Assembly: GCA_024645145.1 (NCBI GenBank)
Contig: JAHEGL010000121.1
Coordinates: forward strand, 1-7,666
DNA: 7,666 bases
Source of the DNA: Planktotalea sp.
GTDB lineage: Bacteria; Pseudomonadota; Alphaproteobacteria; Rhodobacterales; Rhodobacteraceae
Direction: 5' to 3'
Positions 1-5,170 of this stretch are shown here, one piece after another; within the stretch, counting starts at the first letter, position 1, and each line of letters opens with the position of its first letter. Position numbers and translations under genes: made by a program. The notes under the pieces are model-generated. The model did no database searches. It was not told the origin of the DNA and saw only the letters and a program-made list of their open reading frames with translations.

Positions 1-2
1 CC

Positions 3-275
3 GGTGACGGTGCTCAGCTTGCGGGCCAGCGCATTCAGATTTGGGCGCATACGACAGAAGGCCATGAACGCGATCAACGCTCTCATGGCGCGACGTTGAG
101 CGATGAAAATGGGGTGTTTCGTTTAGAAATGCCGCAAATCGTTCCTGTGTTCGGGCAAGCACATGGGCACTTGGCCTACGATAGTACGGATTTCAAAACT
201 GTGTTTTTGCGCCCTGTCATGGCGCGATCGAGTGACACCAGCCTAGAAGCCCATTTTGTGCTTGAGCTTGCTTAG
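3..275 (+). CDS. 3' end of an intradiol-dioxygenase-like beta-sandwich protein (partial)
   Basis: The reading frame is open from the window edge to a TAG at 273-275, giving 90 residues; the start lies outside the window. The visible part has the pattern of the intradiol dioxygenase / transthyretin-like beta sandwich: G-x-x-L-A-G-Q-R-I-Q-I-W near the left edge, then a strand around D-E-N-G-V-F-R-L, then A-H-G-H-L-A-Y. In true intradiol dioxygenases an H-x-H pair supplies two of the four iron ligands, and codons 162-164 and 168-170 give such a pair. The tyrosine ligand expected about 13 residues before the first His is not there (Leu instead), so iron-dependent ring cleavage is doubtful from what can be seen. 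The stop is 3 bases before the next gene, in the same frame, so the two are probably co-transcribed. It could instead be another carboxypeptidase-regulatory-like sandwich domain. Family assignment is from pattern recognition only. Confidence 0.5.
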   Translation, partial: GDGAQLAGQRIQIWAHTTEGHERDQRSHGATLSDENGVFRLEMPQIVPVFGQAHGHLAYDSTDFKTVFLRPVMARSSDTSLEAHFVLELA

Positions 276-278
276 GTT

Positions 279-884
279 TTGCAAGCCAGTCGCGCTAAAT
301 CGCTTTTAGTTTGGAGCGCGCTGATTAGTGCGCTTTTCGTGCCAGTCGTGCTCGCGATGAACAGCCCGCTTTTGGCTTGGCGGGATCCAATCTACATCTT
401 CGCGGGAATTTCTGGCGTACTCGGCCTATGTGTTTTACTGCTGCAACCCCTTTTGGCGAGCGCAGCCCTGCCACATGTTACAGTGCGAACAGGAAGACGC
501 CTGCATCGCTGGCTTGGTGCCGCTCTTACGATCTTGGTTTTCCTTCATGTTACTGCCCTTTGGATTACCAGCCCACCGGACGTTGTGGACGCTTTGCTTT
601 TGCGATCACCGACGCCTTTTTCGCTTTGGGGTGTCATCGCCATGTGGGCGCTGTTGGGAACTGCTTTGCTCGCTCTTCTACGTCGACGCTTGCGCATTCG
701 TCCGCGTGTATGGCGCGCGTGTCATGGGTGTTTTGCAACGCTCATTGTCGGTGGAAGTATTCTGCATGCACTTTTGATAGAAGGAACGATGGAACCAGTT
801 TCTAAAGCGCTCCTGTGCGTGTGCGTCGCCATTGCGACAATCTTTGCTTTGCGTAAATCCTCAAGTAAAATACAGTTTAGATAG
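279..884 (+). CDS. ferric-reductase-like haem-binding membrane protein
   Basis: A 201-residue integral membrane protein with about six hydrophobic segments. His76 (in L-H-R-W-L-G) and His90 (F-L-H-V) are 14 residues apart, as are His149 (A-C-H-G) and His163 (I-L-H-A). Two such pairs are the signature of the ferric reductase / MsrQ / NOX type transmembrane domain, where they bind two stacked b-type haems and carry electrons across the membrane. There is no FAD/NAD(P)H domain, so an outside electron donor would be needed. The start is taken as TTG at 279, because the next in-frame ATG (357) would cut off the first membrane helix. No strong ribosome binding site is visible, so translation is probably coupled to the upstream gene, whose stop is 3 bases away. 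The neighbour suggests a periplasmic or membrane redox pair, but the substrate is unknown. The gene ends 140 bp before the convergent rpmE. Confidence 0.8.
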   Translation: MQASRAKSLLVWSALISALFVPVVLAMNSPLLAWRDPIYIFAGISGVLGLCVLLLQPLLASAALPHVTVRTGRRLHRWLGAALTILVFLHVTALWITSPPDVVDALLLRSPTPFSLWGVIAMWALLGTALLALLRRRLRIRPRVWRACHGCFATLIVGGSILHALLIEGTMEPVSKALLCVCVAIATIFALRKSSSKIQFR

Positions 885-954
885 TCACTAATCGTACGCT
901 GTTTCGCCAACCACAGCCGGCAGTCTAAAAGCGTGTCAGCGCGTCACAACACAT

Positions 955-966
955 GTTGCGCGCAAC
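955..966. repeat. perfect 12-bp palindrome in the convergent intergenic region
   Basis: GTTGCGCGCAAC is self-complementary over all 12 bases. It sits just beyond the T-run of the rpmE terminator, on the side of the plus-strand membrane protein gene. It could add to transcription termination of that gene, bind a dimeric protein, or be chance. The rest of the 885-1024 gap shows no gene. Confidence 0.4.
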
Positions 967-967
967 G

Positions 968-998
968 AAAAACGCCGCTCCCAAAAGGAACGGCGTTT
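968..998 (-). terminator. intrinsic terminator of the ffh-rpmE operon
   Basis: The inverted repeat pairs 970-977 with 991-998 (8 bp) and continues, after one mismatch, with 979-981/987-989, around a 5-base loop. Read on the minus strand, the stem is followed by a T-run (TTTTT, partly within the stem, positions 972-968). It lies 27 bases beyond the rpmE stop codon, the right place to end the long minus-strand operon. On the plus strand the stem is followed only by TTTCTGCG, so it may terminate the converging gene less efficiently. Confidence 0.85.
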
Positions 999-1024
999 CT
1001 GCGATCTTTAAAAAGTGCCTAAGC

Positions 1025-1246
1025 TTAGAAGCCAAGACCTTCGTATTTCTTTTTAAACTTGGAAACACGTCCGCCAGCATCCATCAAGCGTGTGCCGCCA
1101 CCAGTCCATGCAGGGTGCGCAGATGGGTCGATGTCGAGCGCGAGCTGGTCGCCCTCTTTGCCATATGTGGATTTCATCTGGTGGATCGTACCATCTGTCA
1201 TCTTTACGTTTATGACGTGGTAGTCTGGGTGAATATCATTTTTCAT
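1025..1246 (-). CDS. rpmE: 50S ribosomal protein L31, zinc-free type
   Basis: A 73-residue protein beginning M-K-N-D-I-H-P-D-Y, with the L31 core H-P-A-W-T-G-G and the C-terminal G-G-R-V-x-K-F-K-K-K. L31 sits on the large subunit and bridges to the small subunit head. The four cysteines that bind zinc in E. coli L31 are absent; there is no Cys in the protein, so this is the C-minus form usual in alphaproteobacteria. An AGGAG ribosome binding site (1253-1257, minus strand) lies 6 bases before the ATG. The rplS stop is 11 bases upstream, and the terminator at 968-998 follows, so this is the last gene of the operon. Confidence 0.97.
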   Translation of the reverse strand: MKNDIHPDYHVINVKMTDGTIHQMKSTYGKEGDQLALDIDPSAHPAWTGGGTRLMDAGGRVSKFKKKYEGLGF

Positions 1247-1257
1247 GTGCGCTCTCC

Positions 1258-1632
1258 TTAGCCTTTAAGTGGCTTGTAAGTTGTATCTTCAGCGATACGT
1301 GCGGACTTACCGCGACGCGAGCGCAGATAGTACAGCTTGGCGCGACGAACGCGGCCACGGCGCACAACTGTGATGCTGTCGACGTTTGTGGAATGCAGTG
1401 GGAATACACGTTCCACGCCTTCACCAAAGGAAATCTTGCGAACTGTGAAAGAACCGGCAATGCCTTTGCCGTTCTTGCGTGCGATGCACACGCCTTCATA
1501 GTTCTGAACACGAGAGCGCGTGCCCTCTGTTACTTTATAGCCAACACGAATTGTGTCTCCGGCTTTGAAATCAGGAATATCATTCCCAAGTGCGGCGACC
1601 TGTTCGGCCTCCAGTTGTGCGATAAGATCCAT
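1258..1632 (-). CDS. rplS: 50S ribosomal protein L19
   Basis: A 124-residue protein matching L19 over its whole length: F-K-A-G-D-T-I-R-V near residue 22, the E-G-x-R-x-R-V-Q-x-Y/F-E-G-V motif around 36-48, and [14 protein letters not shown] near 91-104. L19 lies at the 30S-50S interface near the aminoacyl-tRNA site. The ATG is preceded by AGGAGAT (1638-1644, minus strand) at normal spacing. It follows trmD by 49 bases, the same order as the rpsP-rimM-trmD-rplS operon of E. coli, and is followed after 11 bases by rpmE. The short C-terminal tail beyond G-K-S-A-R-I is common in alphaproteobacteria. Confidence 0.98.
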   Translation of the reverse strand: MDLIAQLEAEQVAALGNDIPDFKAGDTIRVGYKVTEGTRSRVQNYEGVCIARKNGKGIAGSFTVRKISFGEGVERVFPLHSTNVDSITVVRRGRVRRAKLYYLRSRRGKSARIAEDTTYKPLKG

Positions 1633-1681
1633 GTCTCATCTCCTATGTATGCTCACGGTTTTCCCGCGAAGTGATTGCGTC

Positions 1682-2506
1682 CTATGAGAGCTCTTGGTCT
1701 TCATCCGGGTCCCTGTTGTGCGCTGCACACCAAGCCCGCCAGAGGTCAGGTCGTCTTTCTTTTGTGAGCCTTTCGGCCATGGCCTGCCGCCAGTCAGATA
1801 TTTTCGCGTGATGGCCGGACTGAAGTATTTCCGGTATCGCGCGATCCTTCCAGACCGCAGGTTTCGTATACTGAGGATGCTCTAGTAACCCATGCGAGAA
1901 CGATTCGTCCTGCGTGGAATCATAGTTCCCAAGCACGCGCGGTATAAGCCGCACAGTTGCATCAATCAAGGCCTGCGCTGCAATCTCACCTCCTGTGAGG
2001 ATAAAGTCACCAAGCGAGACTTCCTCGATGTCGTATTCTTCGATCACACGCTCGTCGACACCTTCAAAACGTCCGCAAAGCAAGGTGATCCCGTCACAAG
2101 CCGCAAAGCGCTGCGCCATCTTTTGATCAAGGCGCTTGCCACGTGGGGAAAGATAGACACGCGGCCAATTCCCACGCTCGGATTCAGCCGCTTTATCAAG
2201 CGCCTTGCCCAGCACATCGGCGCGCAGAACCATACCCGCACCGCCGCCTGCTGGCGTGTCATCTACATTGCGGTGCTTGGTTTCACCAAAAGGGCGTAGG
2301 TCGATGGTTTCCATCTGCCAGAGCCCCTCTTGCAGAGCTTTGCCCGTGAGGGAGGCCCCAAGAACACCGGGAAAGGCATCAGGAAACAACGTGATAATTT
2401 GCGCTCGCCACACGCCAGCAAGTTCGGGCGTTGGTGTCATCAATTCGCGTGGCTTGAAAGTCGGGCGGATCGCCTTGCGGCCATGAGAGCGGGGTTTGTC
2501 CGTCAT
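1682..2506 (-). CDS. trmD: tRNA (guanine-N1)-methyltransferase
   Basis: A 274-residue SPOUT-class enzyme that methylates G37 of tRNAs next to the anticodon, using S-adenosylmethionine, and so prevents +1 frameshifts. Recognisable blocks are G-G-G-A-G-M (87-92), Y-L-S-P-R-G (118-123), L-C-G-R-F-E-G-V-D-E-R-V (143-154) and the knot segment S-L-G-D-F-I-L-T-G-G-E (164-174). Arg186 aligns with E. coli Arg154. The position of the E. coli catalytic Asp169 holds Glu201 here, and the usual P-G-V-L-G reads P-R-V-L-G (Arg190). About 30 extra basic residues precede the normal start of the fold. The upstream ATG is preferred because AAGGTGG (2513-2519, minus strand) lies 6 bases before it, while the inner ATG at 2440 has no binding site. 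The pentapeptide gene stop is 1 base upstream, so translation is coupled. Confidence 0.97.
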   Translation of the reverse strand: MTDKPRSHGRKAIRPTFKPRELMTPTPELAGVWRAQIITLFPDAFPGVLGASLTGKALQEGLWQMETIDLRPFGETKHRNVDDTPAGGGAGMVLRADVLGKALDKAAESERGNWPRVYLSPRGKRLDQKMAQRFAACDGITLLCGRFEGVDERVIEEYDIEEVSLGDFILTGGEIAAQALIDATVRLIPRVLGNYDSTQDESFSHGLLEHPQYTKPAVWKDRAIPEILQSGHHAKISDWRQAMAERLTKERRPDLWRAWCAAHNRDPDEDQELS

Positions 2507-2507
2507 T

Positions 2508-3191
2508 CTAAACCACCTTCAACCCAAGCTGGCCGAGCAAATCTGCGGCTTGGCTCTTGGAAATGATCGCCCCTTTGAAACGGCGCGCGTCGCTCATCTG
2601 CAATCCGCCAAGGTCGCTGGACCGTAAATCTGCACCCTTGAAATTGGCATCCGTGACGATGCTTTCACGCAAGGAACACTCCTCTAGATAAGCATTTTCG
2701 AACGTCGCGTTTGACAGGTCCGCTTGATCAAAATTCACCGTGTTGAGTGTGGCGTCTTTCATCTCAAACCCGCGCAATTGCGCGAGGCCTAGGTTGCACT
2801 CTGATAGAGCCAAATCTGCGATTGTTAAGTCAGTCATATTCGCGCCGATCATTTTGCAGCCACTAAAACTCACGTCTGCAAGTTTGCCAAATGTGAAATG
2901 AGCGTTACTCAAATCACACTTTTTGAATTGGACTTGCGATAAACGCGCAGAGCGAAAGGTCGCGGCTGCCGCGCGGCATTCGATGAAATCAGTCTCATCG
3001 ATAATGCAATTGTCGAAACGTGCGTTATCCAGATCACACTTTTTGAACGTCCATTCAGTGAATTCCAATTCTTGGAAATCAACATGCTCAAGCTGGCACG
3101 ATTGAAAATGCACAGGCTCCCCAGCGGTTGCAAATTTTGCCAGCTCTTTGAATGTTACTGCGCGATCTGTGATGAAGTGTTCATTGCTCAT
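2508..3191 (-). CDS. pentapeptide-repeat protein with Qnr-like C-terminus
   Basis: A 227-residue protein made mostly of pentapeptide repeats (A-D/N-L/F-x-x type, roughly residues 28-197), for example C-D-L-D-N-A-R-F, A-D-L-S-N-A-T-F and A-N-F-K-G-A-D-L-R. These build a right-handed four-sided beta-helix. No signal peptide or membrane segment is seen, so it is probably cytoplasmic. The end (D-L-G-G-L 193-197, A-R-R-F-K-G 202-207, then Q214-x-x-x-L-L-x-x-L-G-L-x-V) has the same layout as the C-terminal dimerisation tail of Qnr proteins, which shield DNA gyrase and topoisomerase IV by mimicking DNA; Qnr proteins are of similar length (about 215-220). Function is inferred from this likeness; it may simply be an uncharacterised pentapeptide protein. 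The start codon abuts the rimM stop with no gap and has no clear ribosome binding site; trmD starts 1 base after the stop, so both junctions look translationally coupled. Confidence 0.9.
   Translation of the reverse strand: MSNEHFITDRAVTFKELAKFATAGEPVHFQSCQLEHVDFQELEFTEWTFKKCDLDNARFDNCIIDETDFIECRAAAATFRSARLSQVQFKKCDLSNAHFTFGKLADVSFSGCKMIGANMTDLTIADLALSECNLGLAQLRGFEMKDATLNTVNFDQADLSNATFENAYLEECSLRESIVTDANFKGADLRSSDLGGLQMSDARRFKGAIISKSQAADLLGQLGLKVV
2902..3047 (-). repeat. internal near-repeat, 120-bp period, in the pentapeptide gene
   Basis: The 26-bp stretches at 2902-2927 and 3022-3047 differ at only 3 positions, and the last 15 bases (2913-2927 and 3033-3047) are identical. The offset of exactly 120 bp equals 40 residues, that is eight pentapeptides or two full turns of the beta-helix. 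Both copies encode F-K-K-C-D-L-x-N-A (from Phe49 and Phe89). This points to growth of the helix by duplication of a two-turn unit. Confidence 0.75.
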
Positions 3192-3698
3192 CTAGTCAAA
3201 CAATCCATATGGCGGATCTGCGATGATACGCCCCGCTTTGAGATCAACGGTCGGCACAGCGTCTCTTGTGAAGGGCAATAGCACAGCGGTTTTCAGATTG
3301 GGTCCATGGACCTCTAAAAGATCACCGGCACCGTGGTTCTGCACATTCTTCACATGCCCCAAGATCACGCCACCTGTGTCGAGCACTTCCAACCCCTCAA
3401 GGTCGGTATGGTAATATTCATCATCGGGGAGTGCGGGCAGTTGTGCGCGCCGCGCAAAGAGCTTTTCACCGCTCAACGCATCTGCATCTTCTTTGGTTAC
3501 GACGCCAGAGAGTCGCGCAGAATAGCCGTTTTTCACAGGGCCAAGCAAAGTCAGCGTAAAACTCCGCCCGTTCTCAGTGAACAAAGGATTGTAGTCGGCA
3601 ATATCAGAAGGCTCAGCGCAAAAACTTTTAAGTCGCACATCGCCTTTGACGCCAAAAGCACCACCGATGGAGCCAACGCAAATCAGATCATCACTCAT
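3192..3698 (-). CDS. rimM: 16S rRNA processing / 30S maturation factor RimM
   Basis: A 168-residue protein with the two RimM domains. The N-terminal beta-barrel has [19 protein letters not shown] (residues 8-26) and [11 protein letters not shown] (62-72). The C-terminal PRC barrel starts at about Y95-Y96-H-T-D-L-E-G-L and continues through [10 protein letters not shown] and P-Y-G-L-F-D at the end. RimM binds S19 and helps fold the 3' domain of 16S rRNA in the 30S head. The ATG is preceded by AGGGGAG on the minus strand, 7 bases away, which lies inside the 47-residue upstream gene; that gene's TGA overlaps this ATG by 4 bases (ATGA). The pentapeptide gene follows with no gap. Length and motifs are normal for the family. 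Confidence 0.97.
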   Translation of the reverse strand: MSDDLICVGSIGGAFGVKGDVRLKSFCAEPSDIADYNPLFTENGRSFTLTLLGPVKNGYSARLSGVVTKEDADALSGEKLFARRAQLPALPDDEYYHTDLEGLEVLDTGGVILGHVKNVQNHGAGDLLEVHGPNLKTAVLLPFTRDAVPTVDLKAGRIIADPPYGLFD

Positions 3699-3838
3699 TC
3701 AGATACTCCCCTGCAGATACCGCTTTTCATCGAGCCACCCGCCTCCACACATTTGTCCAATGCTGCGTTGCGTTCGGAAAGCACGCCAAAGACGAAAGCA
3801 GCGCCGAACATAATGGGTAGGCGGATGAGGCGAAACAT
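3695..3838 (-). CDS. small single-pass membrane protein with two cysteines, 47 aa
   Basis: An unnamed short gene between rpsP and rimM. It encodes a basic N-terminus (M-F-R-L-I-R), one hydrophobic helix (about residues 7-20, [12 protein letters not shown]), then a short hydrophilic tail with C30-V-E-A-G-G and G40-I-C42. The two cysteines, 12 residues apart around a Gly-Gly turn, could form a disulfide if the tail faces the periplasm, as the positive-inside rule suggests. The TGA overlaps the rimM ATG by 4 bases, and the rimM ribosome binding site lies within its last codons, so its translation is tied to rimM. Its own binding site is weak (CAGG 9 bases before the ATG). The overlap, the membrane-protein composition and the tight fit argue for a real gene. 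I recall similar small proteins here in Rhodobacteraceae genomes but cannot check. Function unknown. Confidence 0.72.
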   Translation of the reverse strand: MFRLIRLPIMFGAAFVFGVLSERNAALDKCVEAGGSMKSGICRGVSE

Positions 3839-3860
3839 ATCAACAAACCTGTCTTAGAAA

Positions 3861-3890
3861 AGCAAAAGACGGCGCAAATGGTGCGCCGCC
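3861..3890 (-). terminator. terminator or attenuator between rpsP and the rimM genes
   Basis: On the minus strand GGCGGCGCA (3890-3882) pairs with TGCGCCGTC (3876-3868), 9 bp with one G-T pair, around a 5-base loop, followed by TTTTGCTTTTC. It starts 25 bases beyond the rpsP stop codon. Because rimM, trmD, rplS and rpmE continue on the same strand, it probably works as a partial terminator that makes S16 mRNA more abundant than the downstream messages, or marks a point where a new transcript starts. Confidence 0.75.
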
Positions 3891-3915
3891 CTTCTTATAT
3901 TGTTGAAAGAGCGGT

Positions 3916-4296
3916 TTACTCTTCCGCAGCTGCTTCTTCAGCAGGAGCCGCCGCAGCTTCTGCCGCTTTGCTTGCTTTCTCTTCAGCGCGCGCAACAGCT
4001 TTCTTGCCAGGCGTACCCTTCTTAGGGTTTGCGCGGTCTTTCTTTGGCAGCAGGTCAGCTGCTTCGAGCATGCGGGACACACGGTCTGTTGTTTGTGCGC
4101 CTTCACCCAGCCAGTACTGGATGCGCTCAACGTTCATTTTCACGCGCTCTTCGCTGTCTTTTGGAAGCAGTGGGTTATATGTGCCGAGCTTTTCGATGTA
4201 GCGGCCATCGCGTGGCATGCGGGAATCCGCAGCAACGATGCGATAGAAAGGACGCTTTTTGGAACCGCCGCGGGCGAGACGAATTTTCATAGCCAT
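3916..4296 (-). CDS. rpsP: 30S ribosomal protein S16 with alanine-rich tail
   Basis: Residues 1-83 are a standard S16: [19 protein letters not shown], then [18 protein letters not shown], and [18 protein letters not shown]16 binds 16S rRNA in the 5' and central domains and is needed for 30S assembly. Residues 84-126 are an added tail: first lysine-rich ([10 protein letters not shown]), then alanine/glutamate-rich and ending A-A-A-E-E. Such tails are common in alphaproteobacterial S16 and are probably disordered. AGGAG (4306-4310, minus strand) lies 9 bases before the chosen ATG; the alternative ATG two codons later matches the shorter start used elsewhere. It is flanked by two hairpins, one in its leader and one after its stop. 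Confidence 0.98.
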   Translation of the reverse strand: MAMKIRLARGGSKKRPFYRIVAADSRMPRDGRYIEKLGTYNPLLPKDSEERVKMNVERIQYWLGEGAQTTDRVSRMLEAADLLPKKDRANPKKGTPGKKAVARAEEKASKAAEAAAAPAEEAAAEE

Positions 4297-4327
4297 GGTG
4301 TAGTACTCCTAAGTTTTCTTGTCTGTG

Positions 4328-4347
4328 GGTGCGTGATTTCACGCACC
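4328..4347 (-). promoter_or_regulatory. hairpin in the rpsP leader, directly after the chorismate mutase stop
   Basis: On the minus strand GGTGCGTG (4347-4340) pairs perfectly with CACGCACC (4335-4328) around a 4-base AAAT loop. It begins at the base right after the TAA of the chorismate mutase gene and ends 17 bases before the rpsP ribosome binding site. No T-run follows (CACAGACAAG), so it is not a standard intrinsic terminator. It may be an mRNA processing or stability element, or a leader control site for S16. Confidence 0.6.
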
Positions 4348-4644
4348 TTACGTTTGGTGTTGTTTATGGTGGTGGATCACTTCCTCAATGATGAAATTGA
4401 GGAATTTCTTGGCAAATTCAGGATCAAGATCGGCCCTGTTTGCAAGGTCTTCAAGCCGCGCAATTTGCGTGGCTTCGCGTGTAGGGTCGCTTGGCGGCAA
4501 ATCATGTTCTGCCTTTAGCTTGCCCACAGCTTGTGTGTGTTTGAACCGCTCGCCCAGCGTGTAGACGAGGATCGCATCAAGGCGATCAATGCTGGAGCGA
4601 TGCTCCTTGAGCACCTCTGCGGCTTTGGTGACTGCGTCTGTCAT
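4348..4644 (-). CDS. chorismate mutase, AroQ type
   Basis: A 98-residue stand-alone all-helical chorismate mutase, converting chorismate to prephenate on the way to phenylalanine and tyrosine. Compared with the E. coli enzyme domain, the active-site positions align without gaps: Arg16 (R11), Arg33 (R28), Lys44 (K39), Asp53 (D48), Arg56 (R51) and Glu57 (E52). The last one, Gln88 in E. coli, falls on His93 here, in the run H-H-H-K near the C-terminus. The start at 4644 is chosen because AAGGAG (4654-4659, minus strand) precedes it by 9 bases and it follows the acetyltransferase TGA by a single base; a longer reading frame reaching 4740 would overlap that gene and does not look like the family. 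A role as salicylate-forming pyruvate lyase is less likely but cannot be excluded. An rpsP leader hairpin starts right after its stop. Confidence 0.92.
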   Translation of the reverse strand: MTDAVTKAAEVLKEHRSSIDRLDAILVYTLGERFKHTQAVGKLKAEHDLPPSDPTREATQIARLEDLANRADLDPEFAKKFLNFIIEEVIHHHKQHQT

Positions 4645-4645
4645 A

Positions 4646-5170
4646 TCAGGCGGCTCCTTGTTTCGGATGGCGATAAATATCAGCGTCTTTGCCCAACAAA
4701 CTGCCCTTGCGTTCAAACGTAGCGCCAAGGCGTTTGGCAAGCGCGATAGAGCTGCTGTTCACCGGGTAGATGTAGCTGATAACGCCGTTTAAATTGAAAT
4801 GCTTTGCGCCATGTGCGCGCGCAGCGCTTGCAGCTTCAAAGGCGAATCCTTTGCCCTCGTAGCCGTCATGCACATTCCAGCCGAGTTCCGGTTCGTCCCA
4901 GCCTTCGCGGAAGATAAACCCGCAAGCACCAATCATGCGATCATCGCTTTTATGGTGGATGTGCCACATGCCAAAACCGCGTAACGCCCAATGACCGATC
5001 CCGTTCGAGATTACGCGCCAGCAATTGGCGCGATCCAGAGGACCGCCAATCATGTGTGAGCGTTCGGATTGATTGAACACTTCCAGCGCATCGAGATCGC
5101 TTTCAAGCGGCGCACGCAAAATCAAACGCTCAGTCTCGATAGTGGGAATGTCAAAATTGAACGAAGTCAT
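4646..5170 (-). CDS. GNAT acetyltransferase, RimJ/RimL-like (third of three)
   Basis: A 174-residue GNAT-fold protein that should transfer an acetyl group from acetyl-CoA to an amine. It shows the RimJ/RimL-type opening T-E-R-L-I-L-R-A-P (13-21), the beta-4 strand E-L-G-W (95-98), the acetyl-CoA pyrophosphate loop G-Y-E-G-K-G-F-A (103-110), and the late S-I-A-L-A-K-R-L-G-A-T-F-E segment (to about 153) that closes the cofactor pocket. It is much closer to the first acetyltransferase of the set than to the middle one: both have G-W-x-E-P-E-L-G-W and end near Y-R-H-P. GAGGT (5177-5181, minus strand) precedes the ATG by 6 bases, and that ATG overlaps the stop of the previous gene as ATGA. The acceptor is unknown; a ribosomal protein N-terminus is a possibility suggested only by the neighbours. 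Confidence 0.9.
   Translation of the reverse strand: MTSFNFDIPTIETERLILRAPLESDLDALEVFNQSERSHMIGGPLDRANCWRVISNGIGHWALRGFGMWHIHHKSDDRMIGACGFIFREGWDEPELGWNVHDGYEGKGFAFEAASAARAHGAKHFNLNGVISYIYPVNSSSIALAKRLGATFERKGSLLGKDADIYRHPKQGAA

Noticed and set aside
357..884. ATG at 357 as the start of the ferric-reductase-like protein
   Set aside because: It would delete the first hydrophobic helix; the TTG at 279 keeps it and sits 3 bases after the upstream stop, although TTG starts are rare and this is not certain.
1633..1681. Weak hairpin (CGG/CCG) in the trmD-rplS gap
   Set aside because: Only three base pairs and no T-run; nothing beyond the rplS ribosome binding site is supported in this gap.
3333..3857. 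Plus-strand reading frame of 174 codons over rimM and the small membrane protein gene
   Set aside because: Antisense to two better supported genes, with low-complexity, unfamiliar composition and no ribosome binding site.
3838..3867. Possible promoter (TTGCTT, then GATATG) between rpsP and the small membrane protein gene
   Set aside because: Both boxes fit poorly and the first overlaps the terminator T-run; there is not enough to call a promoter.
4348..4740. Longer version of the chorismate mutase starting at 4740
   Set aside because: The extra 32 codons lie inside the preceding acetyltransferase and do not look like the family; the start at 4644 has an AAGGAG binding site at good spacing.
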